A stretch of 64,000 bases of DNA from Bradyrhizobiaceae bacterium Ga0074131 (GCA_001464035.1 LNEC01000004.1:1-64000); one strand, 5' to 3'; shown: positions 42,375 through 52,281, counted from the stretch's first letter. Numbers and translations: made by a program. Notes: generated by a model not told the origin, from the letters alone.

Positions 42375-43266
42375 CGCCCTTGCGCCTGTGCAGCGCGGAT
42401 TCCTCCGCGACGAAAGCCAGGTTCTGGTCGTAGACGATGCGCTCCTGGCCCGCCAGCGCGATGAACCGCTTGCCCTTGGCGCGTCCGACCAGCGTCAAAC
42501 CGACCTGCCGGGCGAGGTCGACGCCCCAGGCCGTAAAACCCGAACGCGACACCAGAATGGGAATGCCCATCCGCACCGTCTTGATCACCATCTCGGAGGT
42601 CAGCCGTCCGGTGGTGTAGAGGATCTTGTCGGCGGGATCGACGCCGTGGCGGAACATCCAGCCGGCGATCTTGTCGACGGCGTTGTGGCGGCCGACGTCC
42701 TCGGTGTAGCAGACCGGCTCGCCCTCCCTGCACAGCACGCAGCCATGGATCGCGCCGGCCTCGAGATAGAGCGAGGGCATGGTGTTGATGGCGTGTGTCA
42801 TCCGGTAGAGCCAGGAGGTGCGCAACTCCGCCTGCGGAAGCGCTACGCGTTCCACGGCCTCCAGGAGGTCGCCGAACGCGGTGCCCTGCGCGCAGCCCGA
42901 CGTCTGCGTCCGCTTCTTCAATTTCTGTTCGAAATTGGTGTGGTGCTCGGTGCGCACCACCACCACCTGTAGGTCGTCGTCATATTCGACCTCGGTGACG
43001 ACGTCGTTGTATTTCAGCATGTTCTGGTTGAGCAGATAGCCGAGCGCCAGATACTCCGGATAATCGCCGATCGTCATCATGGTGACGATCTCCTGCGCGT
43101 TGAGGTACAGCGTCAGCGGCCGCTCGACGGGCACGTTGATCTCGACCGAAGCCCCGGTCTGGTCGGTCCCGGCGACGCGTTCGGTCAGGCGGGGATCACC
43201 GGGATTCGGCACGATCAGGGGAACGGGGGCTTTGTCGATCTTCATCATCATCCGGCAGGCTAACAT
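42358..43266 (-). CDS. fdhD: Formate dehydrogenase sulfurtransferase-like chaperone FdhD
   Basis: 302 residues from 43266, or 295 from the ATG at 43245. Family segments: [31 protein letters not shown], and C-terminal [34 protein letters not shown]. FdhD/FdsC binds bis-MGD and moves sulfur to it. The E. coli CGVC pair is reduced to [10 protein letters not shown]: only the first Cys (the essential one) remains. It is divergent from mobB. Confidence 0.9.
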   Translation of the reverse strand: MLACRMMMKIDKAPVPLIVPNPGDPRLTERVAGTDQTGASVEINVPVERPLTLYLNAQEIVTMMTIGDYPEYLALGYLLNQNMLKYNDVVTEVEYDDDLQVVVVRTEHHTNFEQKLKKRTQTSGCAQGTAFGDLLEAVERVALPQAELRTSWLYRMTHAINTMPSLYLEAGAIHGCVLCREGEPVCYTEDVGRHNAVDKIAGWMFRHGVDPADKILYTTGRLTSEMVIKTVRMGIPILVSRSGFTAWGVDLARQVGLTLVGRAKGKRFIALAGQERIVYDQNLAFVAEESALHRRKGGERED

Positions 43267-43342
43267 GACATTCGCCGTCAGCCGATATAAAGCACGTTAA
43301 GGTAAAGCATAGCCCGGTTCCGCCAGCGGCTCGGAGAATAAG

Positions 43343-43870
43343 ATGAAAGTGATTGGGCTCGCCGGGTGGAGCGGCGCCGGCAAGACGACGCTCTTGAGCC
43401 GGATCATCCCGCTTTTGCTCGGCCAGGGCCTGCTCGTTTCCGTTATCAAGCACGCCCACCACAGTTTCGACGTCGATGTGCCAGGCAAGGATTCCTGGGT
43501 GCACCGGGAGGCGGGCGCCACCGAGGTGCTGGTCTCCTCCGGCAAGCGGTGGGCCTTGATGCATGAATTGCGGGGCGCCGCCGAGCCGCGGCTGCCGGAG
43601 CTGCTGGCAAAACTGTCGCGGGTCGACCTGGTGGTGGTCGAAGGCTTCAAGTCCGAGCCGCACCGCAAGATCGAAGTGCATCGGCGGGCCAACGGCAAGC
43701 CGCTGCTGTTTCCCGACGATCCTGCCGTCGCCGGCATCGCCACCGACACGGCGATCGAAACCACGCTGCCGACGGCTCATCTCGATGACATCCCGGCGAT
43801 CGCCGCTATGATGCGGAAGTTCGCGATTTCGATCGAGGACGTGCTGGCCGGCAGCGTGATCGATAGCTGA
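43343..43870 (+). CDS. mobB: Molybdopterin-guanine dinucleotide adaptor MobB
   Basis: 175 residues. A P-loop GTPase: GWSGAGKTTL (about 8-17), IKHAHHSFDVD, and the family motif VVVEGFKSEPHRKIEVHR (about 97-114). MobB aids MobA by binding GTP. First gene of the plus-strand run leading to formate dehydrogenase. Confidence 0.92.
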   Translation: MKVIGLAGWSGAGKTTLLSRIIPLLLGQGLLVSVIKHAHHSFDVDVPGKDSWVHREAGATEVLVSSGKRWALMHELRGAAEPRLPELLAKLSRVDLVVVEGFKSEPHRKIEVHRRANGKPLLFPDDPAVAGIATDTAIETTLPTAHLDDIPAIAAMMRKFAISIEDVLAGSVIDS

Positions 43871-43878
43871 GAAACAAG

Positions 43879-45135
43879 ATGGCGCAACTGTCCGACGATT
43901 GCTTTGCCTTCGGCGGGCCGATGATGTCGGTCGATGAAGCCGTTGCGATCATCGCCGCGCGGGTCACCGCGGTGCATGAAATCGAGGCCGTTTCACTTGG
44001 CGAGGCCGATGGGCGCGTTCTCGCCGGCGACATCCGGGCGCCGCTGCCGCTGCCGCCCTTCACCAATTCCGCCGTCGACGGCTATGCGGTGCGCGGCGGC
44101 GATCTCCCGCAGGGCGAGGAAAAAGCGTTTCAGATCGTGGGTCGCGTCCAGGCCGGCGCGTCGGCGGGTGAAGCGATACAGCCGGGCCATGCGGTGCGCA
44201 TCTTTACGGGCGCGCCGATGCCCGCTGGCGCCGACACCGTGTTCATGCAGGAGGACGTCCGCATCGATGACGCTGGCCGGGTGGTCGTTCCGGCGGGCCT
44301 GAAGCGCGGCGCCAATGTCCGCCCGGCCGGCGAAGACATTGCCCTTGGCCACGCCGCGCTCAGGGCCGGCCGGCGGCTGCGGCCGCAGGATGTCGCGCTC
44401 GCCGCCGCCTTCGGCCTGACCCATGTCGAGGTAACCAGACGCCTTCGCGTCGCGGTGTTCTCCACCGGCAACGAGCTGGTCTCGCCCGGCGCGGCGCGCG
44501 CGGTTGCGCAGCTGTTCGATTCCAATCGCTTCATGCTGGCGGCGATGCTGGCGCGGCTCGGCTGCGAGGTCAGCGATCTCGGCATCATCAGGGACGACCG
44601 CGCCTCATTGGCGAACGGCCTGAAGAAGGTCGCCGGCTCCCACGACCTGATCCTGACCACCGGCGGCGTGTCGACCGGCGAGGAGGATCACGTCAAGTCG
44701 AGCGTCGAAAGCGCGGGCTCGCTGGTGCTGTGGCGGATGGCGATCAAGCCCGGGCGTCCGGTCGCGATGGGCATTATCGGCGGCACCCCGCTGATCGGAT
44801 TGCCGGGCAACCCGGTGGCGAGTTTTGTCACGTTTGTCCATGTCGTGCGGCCGACCGTGCTGGCGCTCGCCGGCGCCACGCAACAGCCGCTGATGCCGAT
44901 GCCGGTGCGTGCCGCTTTCGCCTACCGCAAGAAGATCGGCCGCCGCGAATATGTCCGGGTCGTCTTGCGCGCGGGTGACGGCGGCATGCTCGAAGCGACA
45001 AAATTTCCGCGCGAGGGCGCGGGATTGCTGTCGTCGCTGGTCGATACCGACGGGCTGGTCGAACTCGGCGAGGAGATCACCGCGGTCGAGCCCGGCCAGA
45101 TCGTCGGATTCCTCAGCTATGCCAGCCTGATGTGA
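43879..45135 (+). CDS. moeA: Molybdopterin molybdenumtransferase MoeA
   Basis: 418 residues, 8 bp after mobB. Canonical MoeA motifs: NSAVDGYAVRGGDL (about 56-69), GRVQAGAS, IFTGAPMPAGADTV (about 110), VFSTGNELV, TTGGVSTGEEDHVK (about 257), KPGRPVAMG, and GLPGNPVASFVTF. It inserts molybdate (or tungstate) into adenylated molybdopterin. Unlike the two MoeA-like proteins at 37814 and 38964, all catalytic motifs are standard, so this is the housekeeping copy. Confidence 0.93.
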   Translation: MAQLSDDCFAFGGPMMSVDEAVAIIAARVTAVHEIEAVSLGEADGRVLAGDIRAPLPLPPFTNSAVDGYAVRGGDLPQGEEKAFQIVGRVQAGASAGEAIQPGHAVRIFTGAPMPAGADTVFMQEDVRIDDAGRVVVPAGLKRGANVRPAGEDIALGHAALRAGRRLRPQDVALAAAFGLTHVEVTRRLRVAVFSTGNELVSPGAARAVAQLFDSNRFMLAAMLARLGCEVSDLGIIRDDRASLANGLKKVAGSHDLILTTGGVSTGEEDHVKSSVESAGSLVLWRMAIKPGRPVAMGIIGGTPLIGLPGNPVASFVTFVHVVRPTVLALAGATQQPLMPMPVRAAFAYRKKIGRREYVRVVLRAGDGGMLEATKFPREGAGLLSSLVDTDGLVELGEEITAVEPGQIVGFLSYASLM

Positions 45136-45193
45136 ACCGCTGCGTTCGCCGATGTCCGTTGACGATGCGATCCGGCTTCGCCATGTTCGCGCC

Positions 45194-45442
45194 ATGACCC
45201 AGACCAAACTCGATCTCACCGGCCTGAAATGTCCGTTGCCGGCTTTGAAGACGCGCAAGGCGCTGAAGGCGCTGAAGCCGGGCGACCTCCTCGAAGTCCA
45301 CTGCACCGACCCCCTGTCGGTGATCGACATCCCCAATCTGATCCGGGAGACCGGCGACAAGGTCGAGATCACCGAGCGCGCGGAACGGCGCATCGTGTTT
45401 CTGATCGAGAAGACCGACGGCGCCGGGGCGCAAGCCGGGTGA
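45194..45442 (+). CDS. TusA-like sulfur carrier protein
   Basis: 82 residues from ATG 45194. The TusA signature TGLKCPLPALKTRKAL (about 8-23) holds the persulfide Cys. An in-frame ATG at 45152 would add a non-family extension. The stop overlaps the transporter start (GTGA). Context suggests a role in sulfur transfer to FdhD or molybdopterin for formate dehydrogenase. Confidence 0.88.
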   Translation: MTQTKLDLTGLKCPLPALKTRKALKALKPGDLLEVHCTDPLSVIDIPNLIRETGDKVEITERAERRIVFLIEKTDGAGAQAG

Positions 45443-47076
45443 GCAGGGTGCCCGGTGCCGGCGCTGGGTTTCTCGACCGCGAGCGCACGATCGCGGCGGC
45501 CGGGTTCAATCGCTGGCTGGTGCCGCCGGCAGCGCTCTGCATTCATCTGTGCATCGGCATGGCCTACGGCTTCAGCGTGTTCTGGCTGCCGCTGTCACGC
45601 GCCCTCGGCGTTGATGCGCCGAAGACCTGCCCCGAGATGTCGCTGATGCAGGAACTGTTTACGACGACCTGCGACTGGCGCGTTGCCAGCTTGGGCTGGA
45701 TGTACACGCTGTTCTTCGTGCTGCTCGGCCTATCCGCCGCGATCTGGGGTGGCTGGCTCGAACGCTCCGGCCCGCGCAAGGCGGGTTTCGTCGCCGCGCT
45801 GTGCTGGGTTGGCGGCCTGTTGGTCGGCGCTTTCGGGATCTACCTGCATCAGCTCTGGCTGCTATGGCTCGGCTGCGGCGTGATCGGCGGCATCGGGCTC
45901 GGAATCGGTTACATCTCTCCGGTGTCGACACTGGTGAAATGGTTTCCCGATCGCCGCGGCATGGCGACCGGCATGGCGATCATGGGATTTGGCGGCGGCG
46001 CCATGATCGGCGCGCCGCTCGCCGACCTCCTGATGAACTATTTCGAGACGCCGGCCTCGGTCGGCGCCTGGGAAACCTTCGTCGCGCTGGGCGCGATCTA
46101 TTTTGGCTTCATGATGATCGGCGCGTTCCGTTATCGCATTCCGCCGGCGGGCTGGCGTCCCGACGGCTGGACGCCGTCCGTGAAGGCCGGTGCGATGATC
46201 TCGCAGCATAACGTCCACCTCGACGACGCGCACAAGACCAGGCAGTTCTGGATGATCTGGATCGTGCTGTGCATGAACGTGTCGGCCGGCATCGGCGTGA
46301 TCGGCATGGCGTCGCCGATGTTGCAGGAGATCTTCGCGGGCTCGCTGATCGGCCAGCCCGGCGTCAAGTTCAACGCGCTCTCGACCGAGCAACAGGCCGC
46401 CATCGCGGTGATCGCCGCCGGCTTCACCGGCCTGCTGTCGCTGTTCAACATCGGCGGCCGCTTCTTCTGGGCGTCGCTGTCGGACTATATCGGTCGCAAG
46501 AACACCTATTACGCTATCTTTATCCTCGGCATCGCGCTCTACGCGCTGGCGCCGACCTTCGCCAATACGGGCTCGATACTGCTGTTCGTCGGCGCCTTCT
46601 GCATCATCCTGTCGATGTATGGCGGCGGCTTCGCCACGGTGCCGGCCTATCTCGCCGACATGTTCGGCACGCAGTTCGTCGGCGCCATCCACGGCCGGGT
46701 GCTAACGGCATGGTCGACTGCCGGGATCATCGGCCCTGTCGTGGTGAACTACATCCGCGAGGCGCAGCTCGCCGCCGGCGTGCCGCGCGATCACCTTTAC
46801 AACACCACCATGTACATCCTGTGCGCCATGCTGGTCGTCGGCCTCATCTGCAACTACCTGATCAGGCCGGTCGACCCCAAATGGCATATGAGCGCCGAAG
46901 CGGTCGCCAGGCTGCAGGCGGCGGGTGCGCACAGCGCGGTTGCGCTGCCGTCCGGTTCATTCGGCATCGGCAAGGGCGGGCTTGACCTTCAGGCCACCCT
47001 GTTCTGGGCCTTGGTCGGGATCCCCCTGGCATGGGGCGCTTGGAAGACGTTGCAAAGCGCGGTCAAGATCTTCTGA
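45439..47076 (+). CDS. OFA-family (oxalate/formate-type) MFS transporter
   Basis: 545 residues from GTG 45439; the frame is open upstream but overlaps tusA. Twelve membrane segments. OFA features: an N-terminal WLVPPAALCIHLCIGMAYGF span, GIGLGIGYISPVSTLVKWFP, DRRGMATGMAIMGFGGGAMI, and ISGGRFFW-type NIGGRFFWASLSDYIGRKN in the second half. Directly before formate dehydrogenase, so formate or oxalate transport is likely. Confidence 0.85.
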   Translation: MSRVPGAGAGFLDRERTIAAAGFNRWLVPPAALCIHLCIGMAYGFSVFWLPLSRALGVDAPKTCPEMSLMQELFTTTCDWRVASLGWMYTLFFVLLGLSAAIWGGWLERSGPRKAGFVAALCWVGGLLVGAFGIYLHQLWLLWLGCGVIGGIGLGIGYISPVSTLVKWFPDRRGMATGMAIMGFGGGAMIGAPLADLLMNYFETPASVGAWETFVALGAIYFGFMMIGAFRYRIPPAGWRPDGWTPSVKAGAMISQHNVHLDDAHKTRQFWMIWIVLCMNVSAGIGVIGMASPMLQEIFAGSLIGQPGVKFNALSTEQQAAIAVIAAGFTGLLSLFNIGGRFFWASLSDYIGRKNTYYAIFILGIALYALAPTFANTGSILLFVGAFCIILSMYGGGFATVPAYLADMFGTQFVGAIHGRVLTAWSTAGIIGPVVVNYIREAQLAAGVPRDHLYNTTMYILCAMLVVGLICNYLIRPVDPKWHMSAEAVARLQAAGAHSAVALPSGSFGIGKGGLDLQATLFWALVGIPLAWGAWKTLQSAVKIF

Positions 47077-47169
47077 TACAGGCCGTGCCATGCGGCTTCA
47101 TTTCTTCTTGGCATGTGGCATGCCACCGACTAGATTGCCTTGGCGGCTGAACTGGGACGAGATGCTTCA

Positions 47170-48873
47170 ATGAGTCATGACGTGCAGAAGGTCCGCTCGT
47201 TCGAGCATCCCGGCGAGGGCCGGAAGCGGGCCAAATCGACACCCAAAGGCCGCCAGATCGACCCCCAGGCCGCTGAAGAGATGGCGCTCCTGCTGGGCGA
47301 TCGGCCCCGGCGGCGCGACTTGCTGATCGAGCATCTGCACCTCATTCAGGATACCTATCGCCAGATTTCCGCGGCCCATCTCGCTGCCCTGGCCGACGAG
47401 ATGAAACTGGCCTTCGCCGAGGTGTTCGAGACCGCGACCTTCTACGCGCATTTCGACGTGGTGAAGGAGGGCGAGGCTGGCATTGCGCCGCTGACCATCC
47501 GGGTCTGCGATTCCCTGACCTGCGCCATGCTGGGCGCGGAAAAACTGCTGCATGAACTGCAGGCGTCGGCGGGCCCGGGCATTCGCGTGCTGCGCGCGCC
47601 CTGCGTCGGGCTGTGCGATATGGCCCCGGTTGCGGAGGTTGGCCATCACTTCGTCATGAAAGCGACCGCGTCCGAAGTGCTGGCGACGGCCGAGCGCGGC
47701 GAGACCAAGCCGGTGATTCCGCCCTACGTCGACTACGACGCCTATGTGAGGGACGGCGGCTACAAGCTGCTGAACGATCTGCGCGCCGGTCGTCTCAGCA
47801 AGGACGACATCCTCAAGGCCCTCGACGATTCCAGCCTGCGCGGACTCGGCGGCGCCGGCTTCCCCACGGGGCGCAAGTGGCGCGCTGTGCTCGGCGAGCC
47901 CGGGCCGCGGCTGATGGTGGTCAATGGCGACGAGGGTGAGCCCGGCACGTTCAAGGATCGCTTCTACCTGCTGCGCGATCTGCACCGCTTTCTGGAAGGC
48001 ATGCTGATAGGCGCCCATATCGTCGATGCGACCGACGTATACATCTACATCCGGGACGAATATCCGGCCGCACTCAAGGTGCTTCCGATGGAGCTTGCCA
48101 AGCTGCCGCAAGGCGGTCCTGTCCTGCACATCCGCCGCGGCGCCGGCGCCTATATCTGCGGCGAAGAATCCTCTCTGCTGGAAAGCATCGAGGGCAAACG
48201 CGGCCTGCCGCGGCACAAGCCGCCATATCCGTTCCAGGTCGGATTGTTCGGGTTGCCCACGCTGATCAACAACATCGAAACGCTGTTCTGGGTGCGGGAC
48301 ATCGTCGAGAGGGGCCCGGACTGGTGGAGTTCGCATGGCCGCAACGGCCGCCATGGTCTTCGAAGCTACTCGGTATCGGGCCGGGTCAAGAACCCCGGCG
48401 TGAAGCTGGCTCCCTCAGGCCTGACGGTGCGCGAGTTGATCGACGAATTCTGCGGCGGCATGGCGGACGGCCATCGATTCCACGCCTATCTGCCGGGCGG
48501 CGCGTCCGGCGGCATCCTGCCGGCAGCCATGGACAATATCCCGCTCGATTTCGGCACGCTGGAGAAATACGGCTGCTTCATCGGTTCGGCCGCCGTCATC
48601 ATTCTGTCCGAGCATGACAGCGTGAAGGAGGCCGCGCTCAACCTGATGCGCTTCTTCGAGGACGAGAGCTGCGGCCAGTGCACGCCCTGCCGCGTCGGCA
48701 CCCAGAAGGCGGCGCTGTTGATGCAACAACCGGTGTGGAACCGGGAATTGCTCGACGAATTGAGCCAGGCGATGCGCGACGCTTCGATCTGCGGTCTCGG
48801 CCAGGCGGCCTCGAATCCGCTGACGACGGTGATTAAATATTTCCCCGACGAGTTCAAGGAAACGGCGGAATGA
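47170..48873 (+). CDS. fdsB: NAD-dependent formate dehydrogenase, fused NuoE-NuoF (gamma-beta) subunit
   Basis: 567 residues from ATG 47170 (47140 is an upstream alternative). Residues about 45-170 are thioredoxin-like NuoE/FdsG with Cys in CDSLTC and CVGLC for a 2Fe-2S cluster. The rest is NuoF/FdsB: GLGGAGFPTGRKW (FMN/NADH region, about 227-239), NGDEGEPGTFKDR, GAGAYICGEESSLLES and the 4Fe-4S motif ESCGQCTPCRVGT (about 499) with a later Cys. It passes electrons from formate to NAD+. FdsG and FdsB are usually separate genes. The stop overlaps fdsA by 4 bp. Confidence 0.92.
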   Translation: MSHDVQKVRSFEHPGEGRKRAKSTPKGRQIDPQAAEEMALLLGDRPRRRDLLIEHLHLIQDTYRQISAAHLAALADEMKLAFAEVFETATFYAHFDVVKEGEAGIAPLTIRVCDSLTCAMLGAEKLLHELQASAGPGIRVLRAPCVGLCDMAPVAEVGHHFVMKATASEVLATAERGETKPVIPPYVDYDAYVRDGGYKLLNDLRAGRLSKDDILKALDDSSLRGLGGAGFPTGRKWRAVLGEPGPRLMVVNGDEGEPGTFKDRFYLLRDLHRFLEGMLIGAHIVDATDVYIYIRDEYPAALKVLPMELAKLPQGGPVLHIRRGAGAYICGEESSLLESIEGKRGLPRHKPPYPFQVGLFGLPTLINNIETLFWVRDIVERGPDWWSSHGRNGRHGLRSYSVSGRVKNPGVKLAPSGLTVRELIDEFCGGMADGHRFHAYLPGGASGGILPAAMDNIPLDFGTLEKYGCFIGSAAVIILSEHDSVKEAALNLMRFFEDESCGQCTPCRVGTQKAALLMQQPVWNRELLDELSQAMRDASICGLGQAASNPLTTVIKYFPDEFKETAE

Positions 48874-51635
48874 CGAGAATCCAGTTCGAACTCGACGGCA
48901 AGCAGGTCGAGGCCATCGACGGCGAGACCATCTGGCAGGTGGCCAAGCGGCAGGGCCGCGAGATTCCGCATTTGTGCCATCAACCCGAACCGGACTACCG
49001 GCCCGATGGCAATTGCCGCGCCTGCATGGTCGAGATCGAGGGCGAGCGCGTGCTGGCGGCTTCCTGCAAGCGCACGCCGAGCGTCGGCATGAAGGTGAAG
49101 TCGGAGAGCCCGCGCGCGACTGCTGCTCAGAAAATGGTGATGGAACTGCTGGTTGCCGACCAGCCGGCCCGCGCGACCTCGCACGATCCCGATTCGAAAT
49201 TCTGGCGCTGGGCCGAAAAAGTCGGGGTCACCGAAAGCCGCTTTCCGGCCACCGAACGCTGGCAAGGGGATTCCAGCCATCCCGCGATGCGCGTCAATCT
49301 CGATGCCTGCATCCAGTGCGGGCTGTGCGTGCGCGCCTGCCGCGAGGTGCAGGTCAATGACGTGATCGGCATGGCCTATCGCAGCCATCAATCCAAGATC
49401 GTGTTCGACTTCGACGATCCGATGGGCGAATCGACCTGCGTCGCCTGCGGCGAATGCGTGCAGGCCTGCCCGACCGGCGCGCTGATGCCGTCCGTGATGC
49501 TCGACGAGAACCAGACCCGCGTCGTCTATGCCGACCGCAAGGTGGACTCGCTGTGCCCGTTCTGCGGCGTCGGCTGCCAGGTCACCTATGAAGTCAAGGA
49601 TGAGAAGATCATCTACGCCGAAGGCCGCGACGGCCCGGCCAACCACAACCGGCTCTGCGTCAAGGGCCGCTTCGGATTTGATTACATCCATCATCCGCAC
49701 CGCCTGACCAAACCGCTGGTGCGGCTGCCGAACGCGAAGAAGGATGCCAACGACCAGGTGGATCCGGCCAATCCCTTCACGCATTTTCGCGAAGCGTCGT
49801 GGGAAGAGGCGCTCGATATCGCCGCCCGGGGTCTGGTGAAGATCCGCGACGGCAAGGGCGTCAAGGCGCTCGCCGGCTTCGGTTCCGCAAAAGGCTCCAA
49901 CGAAGAGGCGTATCTGTTCCAGAAACTGGTGCGCACCGGCTTCGGCTCCAACAATGTCGATCACTGCACCCGGCTGTGCCACGCCTCCTCGGTGGCCGCG
50001 CTGATGGAAGGCCTGAACTCCGGCGCGGTGTCGGCGCCGTTCGCCGCTGCGATGGACGCCGAGGTCATCGTCGTGATCGGCGCCAATCCGACCGTGAACC
50101 ATCCGGTCGCGGCGACCTTCATCAAGAACGCGGTCAGGCGCGGCGCCAAGCTCATCGTGATGGATCCGCGTCGACAACAGCTGTCGCGCCACGCCCATCT
50201 GCATCTGGCCTTCAAGGCCGGCAGCGACGTCGCGATGCTGAACGCCATCATCAACACCATCATCACCGAAGGCCTGACCGACGAGCAATATATCGCCGGC
50301 TATACCGAAGGTTTTGAGGAGTTGAAGGCGCGCATCGGCGAATTCACGCCGGAGAAGATGGCGCCGATCTGCGGCGTTCCGGCGGAAACCCTGCGCGAAG
50401 TGGCGCGGATGTATGCGCGCTCGCGGGCCTCCATCATCTTCTGGGGCATGGGCATCAGCCAGCATGTGCACGGCACCGACAATGCGCGCTGCCTGATCGC
50501 GCTGGCGCTGATCACCGGCCAGGTCGGCCGTCCCGGCACGGGCCTGCATCCGCTGCGCGGCCAGAACAACGTGCAGGGCGCCTCCGACGCCGGGCTGATT
50601 CCGATGTTCCTGCCGGACTACCAGCCGGTCGGCCGTACCGATCTGCGCGAGCCGTTCGAAAAACTCTGGCATCAGGAACTCGATCCGGTGCGCGGCCTGA
50701 CCGTGGTCGAGATCATCAACGCGATCCACGCCGGCGAAATAAGCGGCATGTATATCGAGGGCGAGAATCCGGCGATGTCGGATCCCGATCTGCAGCACGC
50801 CCGCGAGGCGCTGGCCAAGCTCGATCATCTGGTGGTGCAGGACCTGTTCGTCACCGAGACCGCGTTCCATGCCGACGTGATCCTGCCGGCCTCGGCGTTC
50901 GCGGAAAAATCCGGCACTTTCACCAACACCGACCGTCGCGTGCAACTGGCGCGCGAGGTGCTCAAACCGCCGGGCGACGCGCGGCAGGATCTGTGGATCA
51001 TCCAGGAAATCGGCAAGCGCATGGGGCTGCCTTGGAACTACGACGGCCCGGCGGATGTGTTCACCGAGATGACGCAGGTGATGCCGTCCTTGAAGAACAT
51101 TACGTGGGAGAGGATGGTGCGCGAGGGTGCAGTGACCTATCCGGTCGACGATCCGCATCTGCCCGGCAACGAGATCATCTTCACCACGGGATTCCCGACC
51201 GCGAGCGGCCGCGGCAAGATCGTGCCGGCGCAGGTGCTGCCGCCGGACGAATTGCCGGATACCGAATATCCGATGGTGCTCTCGACCGGGCGCGTGCTCG
51301 AACACTGGCATACCGGCTCGATGACGCGGCGCTCCCAGGTGCTCGACCAGATCGAGCCGGAGGCGGTCGCGTTCATGTCGCCAAAGGACATGCGTCGGAT
51401 GAAGGTCTGGCCCGGCGACAGAGTGCGGCTGGAGACCCGCCGCGGCGCGGTCGAGATCAAGGTGCGCAGCGATCGCGACGTGCCCGAAAACATGGTGTTC
51501 ATGCCGTTCTGCTATGCGGAGGCCGCGGCCAATCTGTTGACCAACCCGGCGCTCGATCCGTTCGGCAAGATTCCCGAGTTCAAGTTCTGCGCGGTCAGGG
51601 CCGAACCCTGCGAGGTTCGGGCCGCGGTAGAGTAG
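48870..51635 (+). CDS. fdsA: Formate dehydrogenase catalytic alpha subunit (bis-MGD)
   Basis: 921 residues. N-terminal 2Fe-2S ferredoxin domain (C36, C49, C52, C66), a NuoG-like Cys/His region, two ferredoxin 4Fe-4S motifs (CIQCGLCVRAC at about 149, CVACGECVQACP at about 189), then the molybdopterin domain with CPFCGVGC (about 228) and its own 4Fe-4S. The catalytic ligand is Cys (about 370, DHCTRLCHASS), not selenocysteine. Oxidises formate to CO2. No fdsD small subunit follows. Confidence 0.94.
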   Translation: MTRIQFELDGKQVEAIDGETIWQVAKRQGREIPHLCHQPEPDYRPDGNCRACMVEIEGERVLAASCKRTPSVGMKVKSESPRATAAQKMVMELLVADQPARATSHDPDSKFWRWAEKVGVTESRFPATERWQGDSSHPAMRVNLDACIQCGLCVRACREVQVNDVIGMAYRSHQSKIVFDFDDPMGESTCVACGECVQACPTGALMPSVMLDENQTRVVYADRKVDSLCPFCGVGCQVTYEVKDEKIIYAEGRDGPANHNRLCVKGRFGFDYIHHPHRLTKPLVRLPNAKKDANDQVDPANPFTHFREASWEEALDIAARGLVKIRDGKGVKALAGFGSAKGSNEEAYLFQKLVRTGFGSNNVDHCTRLCHASSVAALMEGLNSGAVSAPFAAAMDAEVIVVIGANPTVNHPVAATFIKNAVRRGAKLIVMDPRRQQLSRHAHLHLAFKAGSDVAMLNAIINTIITEGLTDEQYIAGYTEGFEELKARIGEFTPEKMAPICGVPAETLREVARMYARSRASIIFWGMGISQHVHGTDNARCLIALALITGQVGRPGTGLHPLRGQNNVQGASDAGLIPMFLPDYQPVGRTDLREPFEKLWHQELDPVRGLTVVEIINAIHAGEISGMYIEGENPAMSDPDLQHAREALAKLDHLVVQDLFVTETAFHADVILPASAFAEKSGTFTNTDRRVQLAREVLKPPGDARQDLWIIQEIGKRMGLPWNYDGPADVFTEMTQVMPSLKNITWERMVREGAVTYPVDDPHLPGNEIIFTTGFPTASGRGKIVPAQVLPPDELPDTEYPMVLSTGRVLEHWHTGSMTRRSQVLDQIEPEAVAFMSPKDMRRMKVWPGDRVRLETRRGAVEIKVRSDRDVPENMVFMPFCYAEAAANLLTNPALDPFGKIPEFKFCAVRAEPCEVRAAVE

Positions 51636-51736
51636 ATTGGTTTATCCGCCGCAGACCGGCTCGCTCGCAGGGGTGGTTCGCGAGGGACCCGGGGCGTTTC
51701 GACCAGCGGGGCGTGCACTGTCTGCGCCTGGCGCCG

Positions 51737-52015
51737 TCACTTGCGATCTTGATTGGGCCTGTTCTTTTGAATGATGGCGATTACGATCAGGCCGAATGTG
51801 ACGAGCCTCGACAAATAAACTAAAGGATCGGCCTCGTTCGAAACCTGAACGATACCCAGCCACAGCCGGCCTATCGCATCGATGGCGAAGGCTGCGGCAA
51901 AAAGCAGGAAGAATGAATCGCCGGTGTGCCGCCAAAATTTGACGAAGAACAAGGCGGCCACGGCCGATGCCATGGCAACCGCTCCCATCAGCACCGAGGC
52001 TATGTGTTGAGTCAT
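51737..52015 (-). CDS. DUF5985-type membrane protein (downstream copy)
   Basis: 92 residues from ATG 52015, which overlaps the stop of the preceding gene. Three hydrophobic segments: ASVLMGAVAMASAVAALFFV, then FFLLFAAAFAIDAIGRLWLG, then LVTFGLIVIAIIQ. Matches small DUF5985 proteins, usually found in pairs. Function unknown. Confidence 0.75.
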   Translation of the reverse strand: MTQHIASVLMGAVAMASAVAALFFVKFWRHTGDSFFLLFAAAFAIDAIGRLWLGIVQVSNEADPLVYLSRLVTFGLIVIAIIQKNRPNQDRK

Positions 52016-52281
52016 CACTCGGTATCCCAGATCAATCCATAGAGGAGCACGGCCATCGCAAGCAGCGCGATCGATACGCGCCAGAGCGAAAGATCGATCT
52101 CCAGCAACGGCAGCTTGTCGACCCATAGAGCTAGGTTATTGAGCGTTAATCCTGCAAAACAGATCGCACTCCACAACAGCAATTTCTGCCGGCTTCGCCG
52201 GTAGGCGCTTGACAGCAGGTAGGTGCAGACTGCCGAAGTGACCGCACAGAGACTGTAGATCAGAAGGGCCATGTCAATCAT
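52015..52281 (-). CDS. DUF5985-type membrane protein (upstream copy)
   Basis: 88 residues from ATG 52281 (MIDMALLIYSLCAVTSAVCT). About three membrane spans; it overlaps both neighbours. Paralogue of the next gene. The overlap chain 52648-51737 indicates one operon with the winged-helix-like protein. Confidence 0.75.
   Translation of the reverse strand: MIDMALLIYSLCAVTSAVCTYLLSSAYRRSRQKLLLWSAICFAGLTLNNLALWVDKLPLLEIDLSLWRVSIALLAMAVLLYGLIWDTE

Noticed and set aside
48486..51311. 941-residue minus-strand frame opposite fdsA
   Set aside because: Antisense of the formate dehydrogenase alpha subunit; no family signature.
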